Notes under the pieces: model-generated
Told to the model about the DNA's origin: nothing
The model's input: only the letters and a program-made list of their open reading frames with translations
The model's database searches: none
Program-made: the position numbers and the translations under genes
Shown here: one piece after another, positions 25,860 through 39,459 of the stretch
Layout of the letters: the number at the start of each line of letters is the position of its first letter
Numbering within the stretch: position 1 is the stretch's first letter
Assembly (NCBI GenBank): GCA_946699065.1
Contig: CAMPDV010001995.1
Span: forward strand, 1 to 64,000
Direction: 5' to 3'
DNA length: 64,000 nt
Origin: Loxodes magnus
Taxonomy: Eukaryota > Ciliophora > Karyorelictea > Loxodida > Loxodidae

Positions 25860-26735
25860 AGCTTTAGACTACCCTCAAATTACAATCTCTTATCCCATTA
25901 TTCGAAGACCTTTTTAATGTAGATGAGGATTTGCAATAAATAAAATCCTTCGTTTTGGACTAAAATTTAATTTCTGATATTTCACTAAGAATTTTTAAAG
26001 CATTATGTGACAAAAAAAACAAGAAGCTTCATTTTTAAATCTAGAGATGATAAGAGATAAAACTTTAAAATGCTTAATAGAAGGAGCTAATTATACTAAG
26101 AAACACTTTACTCATAACATTCCCCACTTTTCTATATTTATATACAAAAAACATTCCCAGAAGTACAAGAGTGCTCTATAGTGTTAACTTCAATGCTTTT
26201 AAATAAATCTTTGTTAACCATACTTAGAAAAAAAATAGGAGAGAACCCTTAAATCGTTAAAGAAATCGACAGATGGGTAGTATAAAATAAAAAATATCTT
26301 GTTATCATTAAAATTACTCTAAATTACTGAAACTCTAAGATTATCATAAATTTTGCTAAAGAAGGGGAACTTAAGTAGTTACTTTGACTTTCAATTCCAG
26401 AATTATAAGATCATTTGCCCTCTGGGATTAAATTTTGAGGATAGCTGAAGAATGTCTTTTTACTAGTGGCAGAGTATCAGTAAAAATCAATTGATATTTA
26501 GTATTAAGAAAATGCTCTGGTGTAGTAAAATGTATTCTTGATATTGGTATTTTTGTAAATAGAGGAATAATCAATGTAGATAATGCTGTTAAATTCATAA
26601 ACTATGGAGCAAAAACATTATAGTTTTGTTCTTTAGTTTAAAATTAGGACTTTTCAACAGTGATCTATGACAAGTTTATGAGCATATATTTATCTTTTGA
26701 ATTACAAATATCTTTTTGAGAAGGAAAGGTTAAAA
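25860..26735 (+). pseudogene. Family C protein, copy 1
   Basis: Reads IPLFEDLFNVDEDLQ, then after a frame change LEGANYTKKHFTHN-like sequence, then SSYFDFQFQNYK, SIKKMLWCSK, NAVKFINYGAKTL and QNQDFSTVIYD. The last four align with family C copy 2 at 46150-47040 (SSYFNLKYQDYK, DIKKRLWCSK, NALEFINYGVKAL, QNQDFSTVLYD). The W of LWCSK is TGG here (26518) and TGA in copy 2 (46324), direct evidence for TGA = Trp. At least two frame changes suggest decay. Function unknown. Confidence 0.55.
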
Positions 26736-26744
26736 TGATAATAA

Positions 26745-27440
26745 TTTTAAATTAAGCAATATAAAAAAGAAAAAAACAATAAACTTAATAAAATAAGTAA
26801 ATGCTTATCTATAACAGATTATAAAACTAGTATGAAGATTTATTAGTAAAACTGAATTTGACTCTTAAATAATAAGAAAAATTAGAGAAATCAGTAAAGA
26901 GCTATAAATTTTTAAGAAGCATAGTAGGAATAAAAGCTAGTTATGAAATATAATTTAGTAAAAAATTGAAGAGCAACAAAATAATAATAGTTTTGGAGTA
27001 TAAAATTAGATATAATCTCAAATAGGAAGTAATTGAAAGATTTAAAATAAACTCTAAGAAAATTAGGAGAGATTGAAGGATTAAGAAAGACATATGATTT
27101 TATACTCAAATAAAGAAAGGAGAATAAAATTTCATTCAAACGAGAGTAATGGATTCTTTGTTAAAATATGACTAAATAAGTTTTCTATAAGATAATAGAT
27201 TTAGTAAGAAAATGAAAAAAAGGTAGAACAATAAATTAAAATTTAGTTATTGAGCAATTGTAAATAGTTTAAGCTAAATAATGCTGAATAAACGAATTCG
27301 AATGAGAGGTAACCAAGAATAGAAGAAAATAAACTAAAGAGATAGTTCTAGATCTAGGATGAACGTGAGTATTTATCTAGTGAGATTATTTAGGTTATCT
27401 CAAGAGTTTCCAGTGTAAATATTTTCTTGCATTTTTGTTC
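26745..27440 (+). CDS. Coiled-coil family protein, copy 3 (fragment)
   Basis: Plus-strand frame rich in Q, E, K and N: IQNKLQENQERLKDQ, ENEKKVEQQIKIQL, KQFKLNNAEQTNSNE, QDEREYLSSEIIQV. It aligns with the minus-strand copy at 15420-17110 (QTKPQENQEKLKAQ, EEQVEQRIQIQL, NQFKLYKAGQMNQNE). No ATG-to-TGA unit could be fixed; it follows family C copy 1 directly and may be its continuation or a separate gene. A short hydrophobic standard-code frame on the other strand (26912-27139) is a shadow. Confidence 0.45.
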
Positions 27441-27699
27441 TAGATTGGTATTCTACAATCAGTATTTTCTGAGTTCAGTATTTTAATGTAGGATTTTCTT
27501 GATTCGTCTTTGACTGAGAGGCCTAGTTTGAGAAACCTTACTTTGCTTATAAAGTTCGTTTTCTGAATTTGCAATCTATTTTTTAATATTAATATCGGTA
27601 AATTATTTTCTTAAATGCAAGTAAATTACGTGACAATTGGTGGAAAAATTGCTCTTGACCTTGAAACTAAATTTTATATCAGTCTAAGCAATAGAACAT

Positions 27700-28930
27700 A
27701 GTTTTCACATCTTTAAATTAATACTGCTCATCATTTTTTGATCTTTCTACTATATGAGAAAGTTTAATCTTGTTGAGTTGTATTAAGCAGGCAAGAAAGA
27801 AATTTAATATTTCTTTTTATTCTTAATTAGTCTTTTTGTTTAACCATAGTCTCTATATATTATGATATAAGTTTGATACTCAGTACTTAAATAATTTTTG
27901 CAACTGCTAAGAATCTAAAATGAATCTTGATCTACATATTTGAATTCTTTCTAGAGGCTGCAGATGAAATTTGTAATGCTTCATAAGAAAGCATGTTATT
28001 AAATTTCTGGTTCTACTTAAGCTGCTTTAGAGTAAGTTACTTTTAAATTAGAAAATTATCTTTCTTTAGATTTTAGCAGATCTGCTATTAATTAATTTGA
28101 AGGACATCTTCCATCAATAAAATAAGTAATATACTTTATTCCATTCCTTTTATATCACTAATCAACGAAATTATGTTTTTATCATATTGCTTTATTTAGT
28201 CTTATTCTTATTCTAACTTCTATCTTCTTAAATATCACTACCTAGGCCTGAAGAATGTACCTTTGTTGCGTATCATGTAAATCACACTATTTACATCTAA
28301 GTTATTCTAGTGAGGAATGGATAAAACATTAACTACATTAGAATAGCTTTGCTAACATTTCCATTTTCTAATTTCGTAGTATAACTAGCTGGTAAAAACG
28401 AATATGATATTGATAAGCTATTCCAGCTTTATTGCTTTTCCCACTTCTTAGATACAATGAAGGACTGAACATATATATTTCTCTTTTAAAAAAGAATATC
28501 TTTGGAATTTAAGAAAGGAAACTCTAGAAACTTAAAATAAGAATATGTTTCTTTAGTTGTACTCTTGAGAAAAATCGCCTGAAAAAGGACAAGCTAAGAA
28601 AGCTCTATAATCCGTATAATCTTTGATAATATCCTAAGCATATATAGCTTTAGAATTATCTGCTTAAATAAGGCAAGCTTCTCTATAGCTTTTATATATT
28701 TATTTTAGTTAAGCTATTTAAAATAATAAATAAGTTATTTACTTTGGAAAACTTATCTTTCATAAGAAAAACTTTATCTTTATATGTTCATTAACTATCT
28801 ATGATAGCTTAGAGTGATAGTAAGTGATATTTTCTTGAGATTAGAAAAGAAAATTAGTTATAATGATCTTTTATAAATTCTTGCACTTATAAATGTATAG
28901 ATTTAGCTAATATAATGTAGAATAATTAGA
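27700..28930 (-). pseudogene. Family B element, copy 4
   Basis: Minus strand. The N-terminal part reads YKSYREACLIQ, DNSKAIYAQDI, DYTDYRAFLACP; then, after a one-base insertion near 28570 relative to copy 6, TYSYFKFLEFPFLN and TTKLENGNVSKA. The part nearer 27860 carries a degraded version of the LTSEQK motif (KNYLSTEYQ), and 28130-28260 matches copy 5 at 40150-40340. This is the longest alignment across the family, but it is frame-broken. Confidence 0.55.
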
Positions 28931-29188
28931 GTTTGATTTAATGCTTATAGACTGTATTATTATTATGCTTATAGAGAAATACTATTTTTTATTTAATTTA
29001 ATAGTTGAATATCAATCATTAACTCTAGATACTTTCCTTTTATTTAACTAATTTAATAAAGAACTACTAAATTTAAACTTTAGTGCATATATAGGTAATT
29101 AGGAGTATCCATTAACTAGTTAATAAGCAAATAATTAATTTAGATAGAAATTATCCCTATAAGCTAAGACTCTAACTTTAGGTTTTAA

Positions 29189-30937
29189 ATGTAACTTAAT
29201 TAATATAATACCTTTATCAACTCCTAAAATAAACAGCATTTCAAGGACATTTTTGAAAAGCTTCTTTCCTTCTTGAAATTTGACTAAGAAACTCTTGTGT
29301 TTTATAATGGTAGATAGTAAATAAAACCTACTTAGTTCCTGTTTATAACTGCAGGTGAGATAATTATAAGTGAGGAGAAAAGTTCATCAGTGATAGATTA
29401 AGTGGCTTTAGAAAATATTTAGGAATTAAGCTCTAAAGTCTCTTCCTCAATAATAACAAATAACTTAAAGAAGTTACTATCTTATGAGTTCTTAGACGAA
29501 CAGGATAAATTTCAATCTTAAAGAATTGTAGGTGAAAAGGAATCCCGTAGTCTTAAAAAAGAAACTTAATCCTCTTCAGCTGAGCTATCTAGAGTACTTT
29601 ATAAAGGATAATATATTTAAAAAAGAATAGAGAGCTTAAGTAGTCTAGTAAAAAGGATTATAAATTGATGGTAAAAACGAGCAACAGAAGTTTGCAAGGA
29701 GGAGAATAAAGAATAGACAAGCCAATTAAAAGAAAAAACTTTTAAATGAAAGTAAAGTTTCATAGATTTTAGCATTAACTATTTAAACTAATTTGCCAAT
29801 AATTTTGAAGCAGAGAATAGCGAGGTATTTTACATTGCTAAAAAGGTGAAGATAGAACAAAGAATTAAGTAGAAGAAAACTTAATCAAAAGCTAAAAATT
29901 AAAAATCAGGAAAGTTAAAGATTAAAAAGAAACTTTCTAGTCAATTAGCATAATAAGAAAAGTTAACAGCATTCTATATGAAAGCTTTCTATCAACAGAT
30001 GTACTTGAGGAGATAAGAAGTGATGAAAGAATAATTTAAAAGACACAAAGTTAGTATACTGAGAGCTAAGTAATATAAAATTAATTTTAAGTAGATCAGT
30101 CTTAGAAAGGTTTTAGCTAGCATATAAAGCAAAATAATTTACTTTAGACTTAATAGAGAGAAAATTAATGTTACCAGAAAGGTTATAATACTTAGAACAA
30201 GTATAAGAAGAGATAAAAATTTAAGAATATGATAAAGTAAAGAAGCTTCAGAAAAAAATGAGGATAAAGAAAAGTCTAAAAACACTGAAAATAATGTTGG
30301 TAGGGAAAGAAATGAAGACATAAAAAGAATGAAGATTGGGAAAAATCTGAATGAAAGCAATGCAAGTATTTAAGCTCAAAACTAGAATTCATTGCAATTC
30401 ATCGAAGTATAAAATAGTTAAGATGAAGTTTTAGACTAAGACGAGTTATAAGTTTCAATTAGTAAAAAACCTTGTACGATCAAAATAAATACCCTAGATT
30501 TGCTTAGCACAAATGGAGTTCTAATTTATATGAAAAATAAAGAAACAGACATAAGATAATCAATCTTCTTTTAGAACTCAAAGGAAAAGATCAGTATGGA
30601 TAGAAGTGAGCTAATCAATAAATTCCTCTACAACATAGAATTTTCAGATTAGCAGATAGATTTTATGAAATACAACAGTCATCTTATTTATAAGAATTCT
30701 CACAAGATAAACGACAAAAGCCTGAAGTTCCTAGTATATATCAGAAGCATTTATATAAGATCAATCAGTAAAAAATTCTGATAGTAACACTGTATGAATA
30801 AGATCTTATGCTATATTTACAAAGAGCTTACGAAGGTAGTGGACAAAGCTAGAAGAATATTTACGACTACGCAGTAAGAATGCTAGAGTATACAGAAATA
30901 TTCGACTATAAAGGAATGCCTCTGCTACGGTCCATGA
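29189..30937 (+). CDS. Unknown 582-aa charged protein
   Basis: One uninterrupted frame from ATG at 29189 (MQLNQYNTF) to TGA at 30935, with four internal TGA read as W (for example KKFWQQHC) and dozens of TAA/TAG as Gln. Motifs in order: KDIFEKLLSFLKFDQ, TQFLFITAGEIIISEE, LLSYEFLDEQDKFQ, KRIESLSSLVKRIINWW, FYMKAFYQQMYLRRQEV, a Lys/Glu/Asn-rich linker near residues 360-420, DEVLDQDELQVSI, and the better-structured end DRSELINKFLYNIEFSD and YKELTKVVDKARR. No membrane segment and no recognised domain; probably nuclear or cytoskeletal, but that is only inference. Convergent with the gene at 31373-33415. It is one of the cleanest genes here. Confidence 0.7.
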
Positions 30938-31372
30938 GCTGATATTTTTTAACAAGTTATGTTAATTTATTATTTACACATCTTAAATTAAAATAAGATA
31001 CAGCATTTTTTAAATTGAAGCTAGCTTATTAAATTCTACTAATTAGTCTCTTTAATTCTAAGCATAATTAATTATTCAGATATATCTTAAATTAATAAAA
31101 TGAGGTTTCAAATCTAATTTAAATAAGAAGATAGTAGTAGTAATAATTAATAAATAAGATATACATTTTAAGTAATTAAGTGCTTTACTCTATAATTTTA
31201 TTTTTATTTTAAGTTCTCAATAAGATTTAATGTTAAGATACAAGGATAGGTTTAAATAGATCATATCATTTAACTATAAAATCAATTAAAATTAGTATAA
31301 ATATAAATGCTTGAGTAAACCAAGTCTCTTTTAGTGTTGTTACTTAAAAGAGTAGCTTTTAGAATTACTCCC
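30938..31372. other. AT-rich spacer between convergent genes
   Basis: More than 80 percent A/T by eye, with no gene or repeat. Flanked by two TGA stops facing each other. Confidence 0.4.
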
Positions 31373-33415
31373 TCAATCATATGTCTTAGTAGGGCTAAAG
31401 GATGGCTTTTAGATGTTTTCCGTTCTGATTAGTGATTTCTATTTTTTCTTTTCCAAGATATTTTTATCATAGCTTTGCATCTTTTTTCGATTCTACTACA
31501 TTAATATAAACGAGAGAGTGTCTTCATATTCTATTTGGAGTACTTCAAGATTTAAGATCAATCAAAATAATTTTTTCATACTTACGCTTCAAAGAAAAAT
31601 TTCAGCCAATCTTAGCGTAATATTTTTGCTACTGCTATGAAATAACTCTTTTCCGTCTTCTTTAGAGCTAGATCGAATAATAAATATCAATTCTAACACT
31701 GGATTTTAATACTGATAGTCTTTAATCCCTATACTATAATTGTATTCCTCAATTTAATTAGTAGCTGACCTATTCTTCTAATCTTTCCTTCTCTTAGATT
31801 ACCTTTTCAATCCCAAAACTCTTTTCTTTGCTTAGAATTGTATTATCTTCTTAGCTGAAAATTCAGTATTTCACTCTTCAAAAAATTGAAGCTTAAATTT
31901 TCGTTCTTAGTTCCAACCCTTCAATCTAAGGGATATTTGAAAGCAAAAGAGTGCTAGAAAAACTTGTTTTAACTTACTTAATGGATTCTTTGCCTTCTGT
32001 GCTCTTAATGACAACCTCAAGTATTTTTTTCAATTATTATACTTATATATTAGCCTTATTATTTCAGTTTGTATATCTAAATTTACTTATAAAGCATTTA
32101 TTTACTGTTATAATTGAGAAAAGATAGAGTTAAGATGCTAGATTAGACTTATTATTTTATTGGGTATCAAGTAGAACTTCGATAGCAACACTTCTTGTTG
32201 TATATGATCAGGATCTCTTTTCTAACCTACGTGTGATCGACAAGAGAGTAGCTAATTAGCTTGCACTGATTGAGATTCCTTGACAAAAGGCTTGAATACT
32301 CCAGCCAAAATTTTCCAGGTGGATTTTTCTCGAGTATTTCAGCTTAATCTAAGTAGCTATTTCTCAACGCATTTAACCTGATGCTGAACAAAAAAATTGT
32401 TAATAAAAAAGAAATTAGACTGTCAGGCTTGCTGCTAAGACTCTATTCAGGAATAAAAAAAGGAAAGATAGTTAAAGCTCTCTAGAAAATACTTTAAAAT
32501 AGAGCAGCTTGCTCAACTTAATTGTAGAAAAGAAATAAAACCCTGTATGCTACAAAGCGACAGTAACTAGAAATCTAGTTTTTATATTACAAAGTTGAAT
32601 TTAGTCAAACCCTCAAAGCTCTCTTCTGTTATCTAATAAAGATTTTTGCATGATTAAGATAAAATCATTTCATGTTTTAGCTCAGCTAAGTAGATTGAGA
32701 TATACGATCTAACCTCCCATTTATGTGCTTGATTTCCTTTCTGCTTAAGTTTTTTCGACTTTTTCGCTCCATGTCTCGTTAATTTTCTTCATTAGCTATA
32801 AAATTTATAAGGCCTAAGTCTAGTCAAATTTGCTCAAAACAAAATACAAAGCAGAAACTCTTTTAATGAAGATTGTCTTTCAATCTCCAACTAATAACTA
32901 CTTCTACCATATGGTAATTTATGTCTCTCCAATATCGTTGCTAACGAGTAACTAGACAACTTATTCTATAAGATAAATGATAAGCTTACTAATAGTCTAT
33001 AAGGCAGTCAAAGCAAAGGCTTTACTAGAGTCATAATATCTCTCTCTTTCTTTAAATTGCTCTTTATTAGCTTAAAGTCTTTTGATCTTCTAAACTGAGG
33101 AGATTGCTGATGATCTTTTAGGGTTTTTAGAGTTATGATTAGAAGAATGAAACTTACATCTATTATTTCATTGTATCTAAGTAATTAATCTCATTATCCT
33201 GCTGTTTCTTCCTTAATAAAATTGAAACATTAAGTATACAAGAAAAACAATCTGCGGTCAAAATAAGCCTTAAAGATAGTAACAGTAGCTTGTTAAAATC
33301 TTAGATTAACAACTACTTAAAACTAAAGAATGGCAGCTAAGAATCAAAACACTTCTATATTAACCTTTAATAAGCGTTATCGATGATATTAGCACTAGCT
33401 TTAAAAATAAAGCAT
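31373..33415 (-). CDS. Unknown 680-aa protein
   Basis: Minus strand, one frame of exactly 681 codons from ATG at 33415 to TGA at 31373-31375, with about 14 internal TGA as W plus some TGG (KWEVR, STWKIL). Motifs in order: FKAYFDRRLFF, DQLLRYNEIIDVSF, TLKDHQQSPQFRRSKD, LERHKLPYGRSSY, EVRSYISIYLAELKHE, EESFEGLTKFNFV, KILAGVFKPFVKE, GQKRDPDHIQQEV, KEDGKELFHSSSKN, LEVLQIEYEDTLSF; end SFSPTKTYD. Mixed hydrophobic and basic composition with no certain membrane span. No family recognised. A second frame is also protein-like in the last 700 bases, so a frame change inside the gene cannot be excluded. Confidence 0.6.
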
Positions 33416-33799
33416 TTTTAAATATAATTAAATATAGAGAATAAGGTATTATAGAAGCAGCCTAAACTAGCTTAAGGGTATTTAATAGCTTTTATAACTT
33501 AAGGGACTTTATTTAATTAAATATATAGGTCAAACAGAAGCTATGGAAAATAAGTAATATTAGCATATAAAATATGAAAATAACATGCTGTATTGATGAT
33601 AAATTTTAAATGTTAAAGAGTGTTTTGAAAAGCTATAGGGAGTAAGAATGTACATCTTAAGGGTTGTATCTATAAGCAAAAATTACTTTGCTTGCTTTAT
33701 AAATATAAGCAAACTTAGAGGCATTTCATTTGGTATTTAGATTAAGTTTTGAGAGGTGAGTTAAGAAATATAAGTATTTACTTTAGATAATTTTGAAGA
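33416..33799. other. AT-rich spacer
   Basis: Between the 680-aa gene and the satellite array. Nothing recognised; satellite-like motifs become visible from about 33800. Confidence 0.35.
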
Positions 33800-36700
33800 A
33801 GCGAAGAGTTAATCTTGTTATAAAATTAAGTCTGAATAATGAAACTAGCAAAAGAATTAATGCTTGAAAGCTTAATCTCTAGACAGAACTAGTTCTAGAG
33901 TAGAGTTTGAACTATTTTAAAAAAAAAGCTGAAAAATGAAACTAGCTAAAGAAATGAAAGGCTTGGAAAGTAAAAAAAAAGGAAAAAGACTGCTCTTCTT
34001 AAGAACTTGATCTAGTACTGATAACAAGTCTGAGTAATGATATTAGATAAGAAATGAGACTTAAAAGTTAAGCCTAAGAAAAAACTTAGTCCAAATGTAA
34101 AGTTTGAACTAGTTCTAAAAATAAAGATAGAATATCGAAAAAAGCCATATATGAAAGCTTGAAAGTTAAACGTGGCGGTAAAACTCGTTCTAATTGTAGT
34201 TTAATCGCGTTCTATAAATGAGTCGAAATAGCAAGCTAGCAAAAGACTTGATCCTTGAAAGTTTAGCCTTGAGACAAAATTTAGTTCTACTTCAGAACTT
34301 TATCTAGTTTTAAAAATTAGGACTGAGTAGGGAAACAAGAAAAATATTTAATCCTTGAAACCTTTACTTAAATGAAAACCTCGTTCTACTGTAAAGCTTT
34401 ATCTAATTCTAAAAGTTAGGTCTGAGTATCTAAATTAGGAGAAAATCTAAGGCTTTTAAGTGCATTCTAAAGAAAAAAATCAGTTTACTTTAAAGCTTGA
34501 TTCTGTTATAAAAATAAGTAGAGTTACTAGCAAAAGAATTAAACCTTGAAGGTTAAACCTAAGGAAAATCTTCGTTCTAATGTAAAACTTGATCCAGTTC
34601 TAGAATAAGACTGAGAAAAGAAACAAGCAGATTAAATAAAAAGGATTGAAATTTAAGCATGGAGGTAAAACCGAGATCTGCTTGAAAGCTTGATCTAGTT
34701 CTATAAATAAGTCTGACTATCGATAATAGACGATATATAAAGGCTTGAAAGTAAAACTTTTCTTTGACAACTTGAGAACTTGAAATTAAGTCTGAATATC
34801 GAAAAGAGCCTAATCGTGGAGACTTAAAAGTTAAACCTTGAATTAAAACTGCGCTCTACTAAAGAACTTGATTTATTTCCTAAATCCAAAGTCTGAGTAT
34901 AGAAAATAGATGTTGAAATATGGCTTGAAAGAAAACTTTGAGATAAAACTAAGATTCGTTTGAAATTTTGATCTAGTCCTGAAAATAAGTCTGAGCATAA
35001 ATATCAAAAAATCAAAAAAGACCTAAATCTTGAAGTTCAACTAGTTCAACTTAAGAACTTGATTTAGTCCTGGAACTAAGTTGGAAAAAATAAGTCTATC
35101 AGTAAAAAGAATTTAAAATTAAACTTTAAAGTAAAGCTCAGTATAACTATATCTTAGAAGCAAGCTCTGAAAGAAAGTCCGAATATAGAAACTAGTCGGA
35201 AATCTCAAAGGTTTTGAAGTAGAAAATTAAAGTATAACGAAGATTGAAAGTGAAATAGTTCTAAAAGCAAGTTTAAGTATCGAGAAAAGCCAAAATTTAA
35301 AAAGCTGAACCTTGAATTATCCTCAAATTAATAAAAAGATTTATCTAGTTATAAAATCAAGTCTGAGAATAAATAAAGCTAAAAAAATAAAAAATGAAAG
35401 AAGAACTTTGAGTTAAGATTCCGTTATAATTGAGATCTCATATTAAGTCAGAGTTACGATAAAGCTGAAGAACTTAAATACTTAAAGCTGAACTTTGAGC
35501 TTAGATTCCGTTATAGTTTAGAGTCAATCTCTTAAAATAAGTCTGAGAAGCGATAAGTCGGAAGTACTTAAAGAAGGAATGAAGAAAATTGATTTTAAAC
35601 TTAGTTGAACTTGTGAACTTTGTCTTGTTATCAAAACAAATCCGAGAAACGATAAAGCGGAAATACAAAAAACTTGGAGTAGAACTACGAGTTAAGTCTC
35701 CGTCCTACTTAGGAGCTTATTCTATCTATCATATAAGTCTTATTAGAAATAAAGCTGAAGAATTTAAAAGACTGTTAGAAGAATTTTAAGTTTAGAATAC
35801 TAAAAACTTAATAGCTCGTTTCTTGTTTCTAAAATCAAATCTGAAAAGCGAAAAAACTGGAGAACTTAAAGAATGATAGATAAATTTCGGCTTTTAACTT
35901 CGATGAAGTTTAGGAACTCTGTCTTGTTAACTAAATAAAACTGTAAAGCGATAAATTCAAAATAATTAAATATTTAAAAATGAACTAAGAATCAAGTCTC
36001 GGTTCTGATTTTGAGCTCTGTTCTAGATCGCATATAAAGTCTGTGAAACAATAGATATGAAGTACTTAAAGACTTGGAGTAGAACAATAAGTCAAATCTC
36101 GGTTCTTTTCTCTGTTTGTCTATTATATCGATTCTGAGAAATTTAGTATCTGAAGAATTTACTGACTTAAAAATGAACCTTGAATTTAGATTCCGTTATA
36201 CTTGACAGCTCTGTTATAGATTACATAAAAAGTCTTATAAGCGGTAAACTTTAAGTATAGCAGGAATGAAAGAAGATTTAGGTTTTTAACTTCGATGAAC
36301 TTGAGAGTTCTGTTCTAGATCACATTTAAGGTCGAGAAGCTATAAATTTAAGTACTTAAAGACTTGGAGTAGAACAAGGAGTAAAGTATCGGTTTACCTC
36401 GAGAGCTCTGTTATAGATAACATGAGAATTCTTAGATTCAATAAAGCTGAAGTGTTTAGAGACTTGGAGTAGAATTAAGAAACAAGTCTCAATTTATAGT
36501 CGTGACTCTGCTCAAGGCCAAATAGCATTTCTTAGAAGTTACAAATCTGAAGTAATTAAACACTTGCAGAAGAAAAAGAAGTAAAGATAGTTTCAACTCA
36601 AGAGATCTTTATAGTTCTCAAGTCAAATCATAGAAGCGATAAAGGGAAAGCAATTTAAGATTTGGAGTAGAACAAGTAGTCAAGTCTCAATTTAAGTTGA

Positions 36701-39400
36701 AAATTCTTTTCTAGATAACATAATAAGTCTAAGAATCAATAAATCTGAAGTTTATTAAGATTTGGAGTAGAATTAAGAAACAAGTCTCGGCTATTGTCAA
36801 GAACCCCGTTTTAGATCACATGTTTAGTCTGAAAAGTCATAATATATGTACTTTTAGAATGTTAGAAGAGCTTCTGTTTTTATTTTAGATGAACCTTAGA
36901 ACTCAGTTCTTGATAACGTATCAATCCTTGAAAGCTTAAAAAAGAAATAATCAAAGGATAAGAGTTGAATTTTGAAGTTAGAACCTTTAACCTTGTGAGC
37001 TCTGATCCTATCACATAAATGTCTGAGAATTCGAAAGAGTTAAATACTTAGAGATTTGAAGTTGAACTACGAATCGAGTATCCGTTCTACTTGAGAGCTC
37101 TGCTCGATTATCATAATAAGTCAGAGAAGCCATGAGACTGAAGTACTTAAAGCTTTGAATTCGAACTAGTAGTTAATTTTCCGTTTTACTCGAGAGCTCT
37201 GTTTATCTATCATATCGATTCTGAGAAATTTAGTATCTGAAGAACTTACAGAATTAAAATTTAACTTTGAGTTAAGAATTCGTGATACTTGACATCTCTT
37301 TAGATAACATATAAAGTCTTAGAAATCATAAATCTGAAGTATCTAAAGAATGAAAGAAGAATTTAAATATTCAACTTCGATGAACTTGAGAGTTCTGTTC
37401 AGATCACATTTAAGGTCGAGAAAGCTTTAAAATTAAATACCTAAAGAATATGAGTATAACAAGAAGTCAAAACTCGATTTAAGTAAAGAGTTCTGTTCCT
37501 GATAACGTAATAAGTCTTAGAGACAAAATTATATAGTAATTTGAGACTTGGAGATTAGATAAGTTACAAGTCTTGGTTATAATCGTGACTCTGCTCAAGT
37601 CCAAAAAGCAGTTCTTTAAGATAAAAATCTGAAAGAATTAAAACTAGGAGTAGTACGAGGATCTAGACTAGCTTCTACTCGAGAACTATTTATAGTTCTC
37701 AATTTTAATCTTAGAAGAGATAAAGCGGAAGTACTTTAAGAAAAGGAGTAGAAAAAGGAGTTAATTATCGATTTAAGAGTTTTGTTCCAGTTAAAGCTAT
37801 AAATATTAGAAAAAAAAATTATGAAGTAATTTAAGACTTGGATATAGATAAGTTACAAGTACGTGACTCTGTTTGTAATAAAATTGCAGTTCTTAGAAGT
37901 TCAAAACTTAAGTACTTAAAGAATTGACGAAGAACAAGTAGCAGAGTTCTATCGAGAGCTATTTGTAGTACTAAATTCAATTCTGAACGCGATAATGCGA
38001 AAGTACTTTAAGACAAGGAGTAAAAAAGGAGTCAAGTATCGATTTAAGTTGAGAGTTTTGCTCCAGATAACATGACAAGTCTGAAAAAAACAAATAAGAA
38101 GTAATCTTAAACTTGGAGAAAATAATCAACAAATTTCGGGCAAGTCTAGAGCTTTTATCGTAATCAAATTGCAGGTCTTAGAAGTTCAAAACTGAAGCAC
38201 TTAAAGAATTGATGAAGAACAAGAATCATAGTACTGTTTCTATCAAGAGCTATTTAAAGTTCTTAAATAAAAACCTAGAAGCGATAATGCGGAATTCAAA
38301 AAAATCATGAGTATAACAAGAAGTCAAAACTCGATTTAAGTTGAGAGTTCTGTTCCTGATAACATGACAAATCTGAGATTTAACAATTCGGAAGTAATTT
38401 AAGTCTATGAGATAGATAAGAAAGAAGTTTCGGACAATGTCGAGAGCTTAGCACTTAATCGAATTGCAGTTCTTTAAGATAAAAATTTCAAATGCTTAAA
38501 GACTTGGAGTTGTATGAGGTATCAAGACTTGCTTATACTTGAGATCTATTTATAGTCTCAAATAATATCTTAGAATCGATAACGCGGAAATACTTTGAGA
38601 CTTGCAATAGAAAAAGGAGTTAAGTTTCGATTTTAGTTTAGAGCTCGTATCTAGATGACATGGCAGTTCTTAGAAGTTTTAAAGCTTAAAACTTACAAGC
38701 TTAAAAATTAACTTTAATTTAGATTCCGTTAAACTCGATAGCTTGTTATCGATTAATATAAAGTCTTAGAAACCATAAATCTGAAATAATTTAAGAATGA
38801 AAGAAGTATTTCGGTTTTTTAACTTCGATGAACTTGAGAGTTCTGTTCTAGATCACATTTAAGGTCGAGAAGGCTTGTAACATTAAGTACTAAAAGAATA
38901 TTAGTGTAGCAAGGAGTCAAGACTCGGCTCTACTCGAGAGCTCTGTTCAAGATCAAATGAAAATTCTTAGAAACAATAAATCTGTCGTAATTTAAGACTT
39001 TGAGTCGAACTGGAAGTTAAGATTCCGTTTTTCTTAAGAACTAAGTTCTTTTTCTCAAAATTAGTCATAGAAGCGAAAAAGCGGAAGTACTTGTTTACTT
39101 AATTTTTGCTTCGTTCTAAACCATTATACTTGAGTTCTCATAGAAATATTGATAAGCGATAAAGCTAGTTTTCGTATCGTGGAAACTTGAACTTAAAGAA
39201 ATGAAAGAATTATAATTGTAGCTCTTAACTATTTCTCAAAATAAGATTGAGTCTCGATTAAACTGAAGAACTTAAGAGTATGAAATAAAGCTTAGAGTTA
39301 AGAAAATTCTTTTCGTGAGTTCACTTCAATTTCTCAGAAAAAGACTGAGTCGCGATAAAGATAAAAAATTAATCGATGGAAAGTAAGATCGAGTTGTATA
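33800..39400. repeat. Degenerate satellite array, period about 100 bp
   Basis: Roughly 55 imperfect tandem units. The left half has the core cTTGATCTAGTTCTAAAAA then AAGTCTGAG. The right half has GAGAGCTCTGTTCTAGATCA then AAGTCTGAG, AAAGACTTGGAGTAGAAC and AGTCTCGG. GAGAGTTCTG at 36303 and GAGAGCTCTG at 36401 give a spacing of 98; neighbouring units vary from about 95 to 105. Units change gradually along the array instead of being homogenised. The period is not a fixed multiple of three and no frame is kept, so it is non-coding. A second small block is at 45302-46150. Confidence 0.85.
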
Positions 39401-39459
39401 GTCATGTTTTAGCACTAATAGAATCGTTATGTTTTCCATTATTAGCAAAGCAAATCCCT

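Noticed and set aside
30139..30360. Minus-strand hydrophobic standard-code frame (73 aa).
   Set aside because: Shadow of the Lys/Glu/Asn-rich linker of the 582-aa plus-strand gene.
33800..39400. Satellite array as a coding repeat protein.
   Set aside because: Unit length varies from about 95 to 105 and is not kept to a multiple of three, so no frame is conserved.
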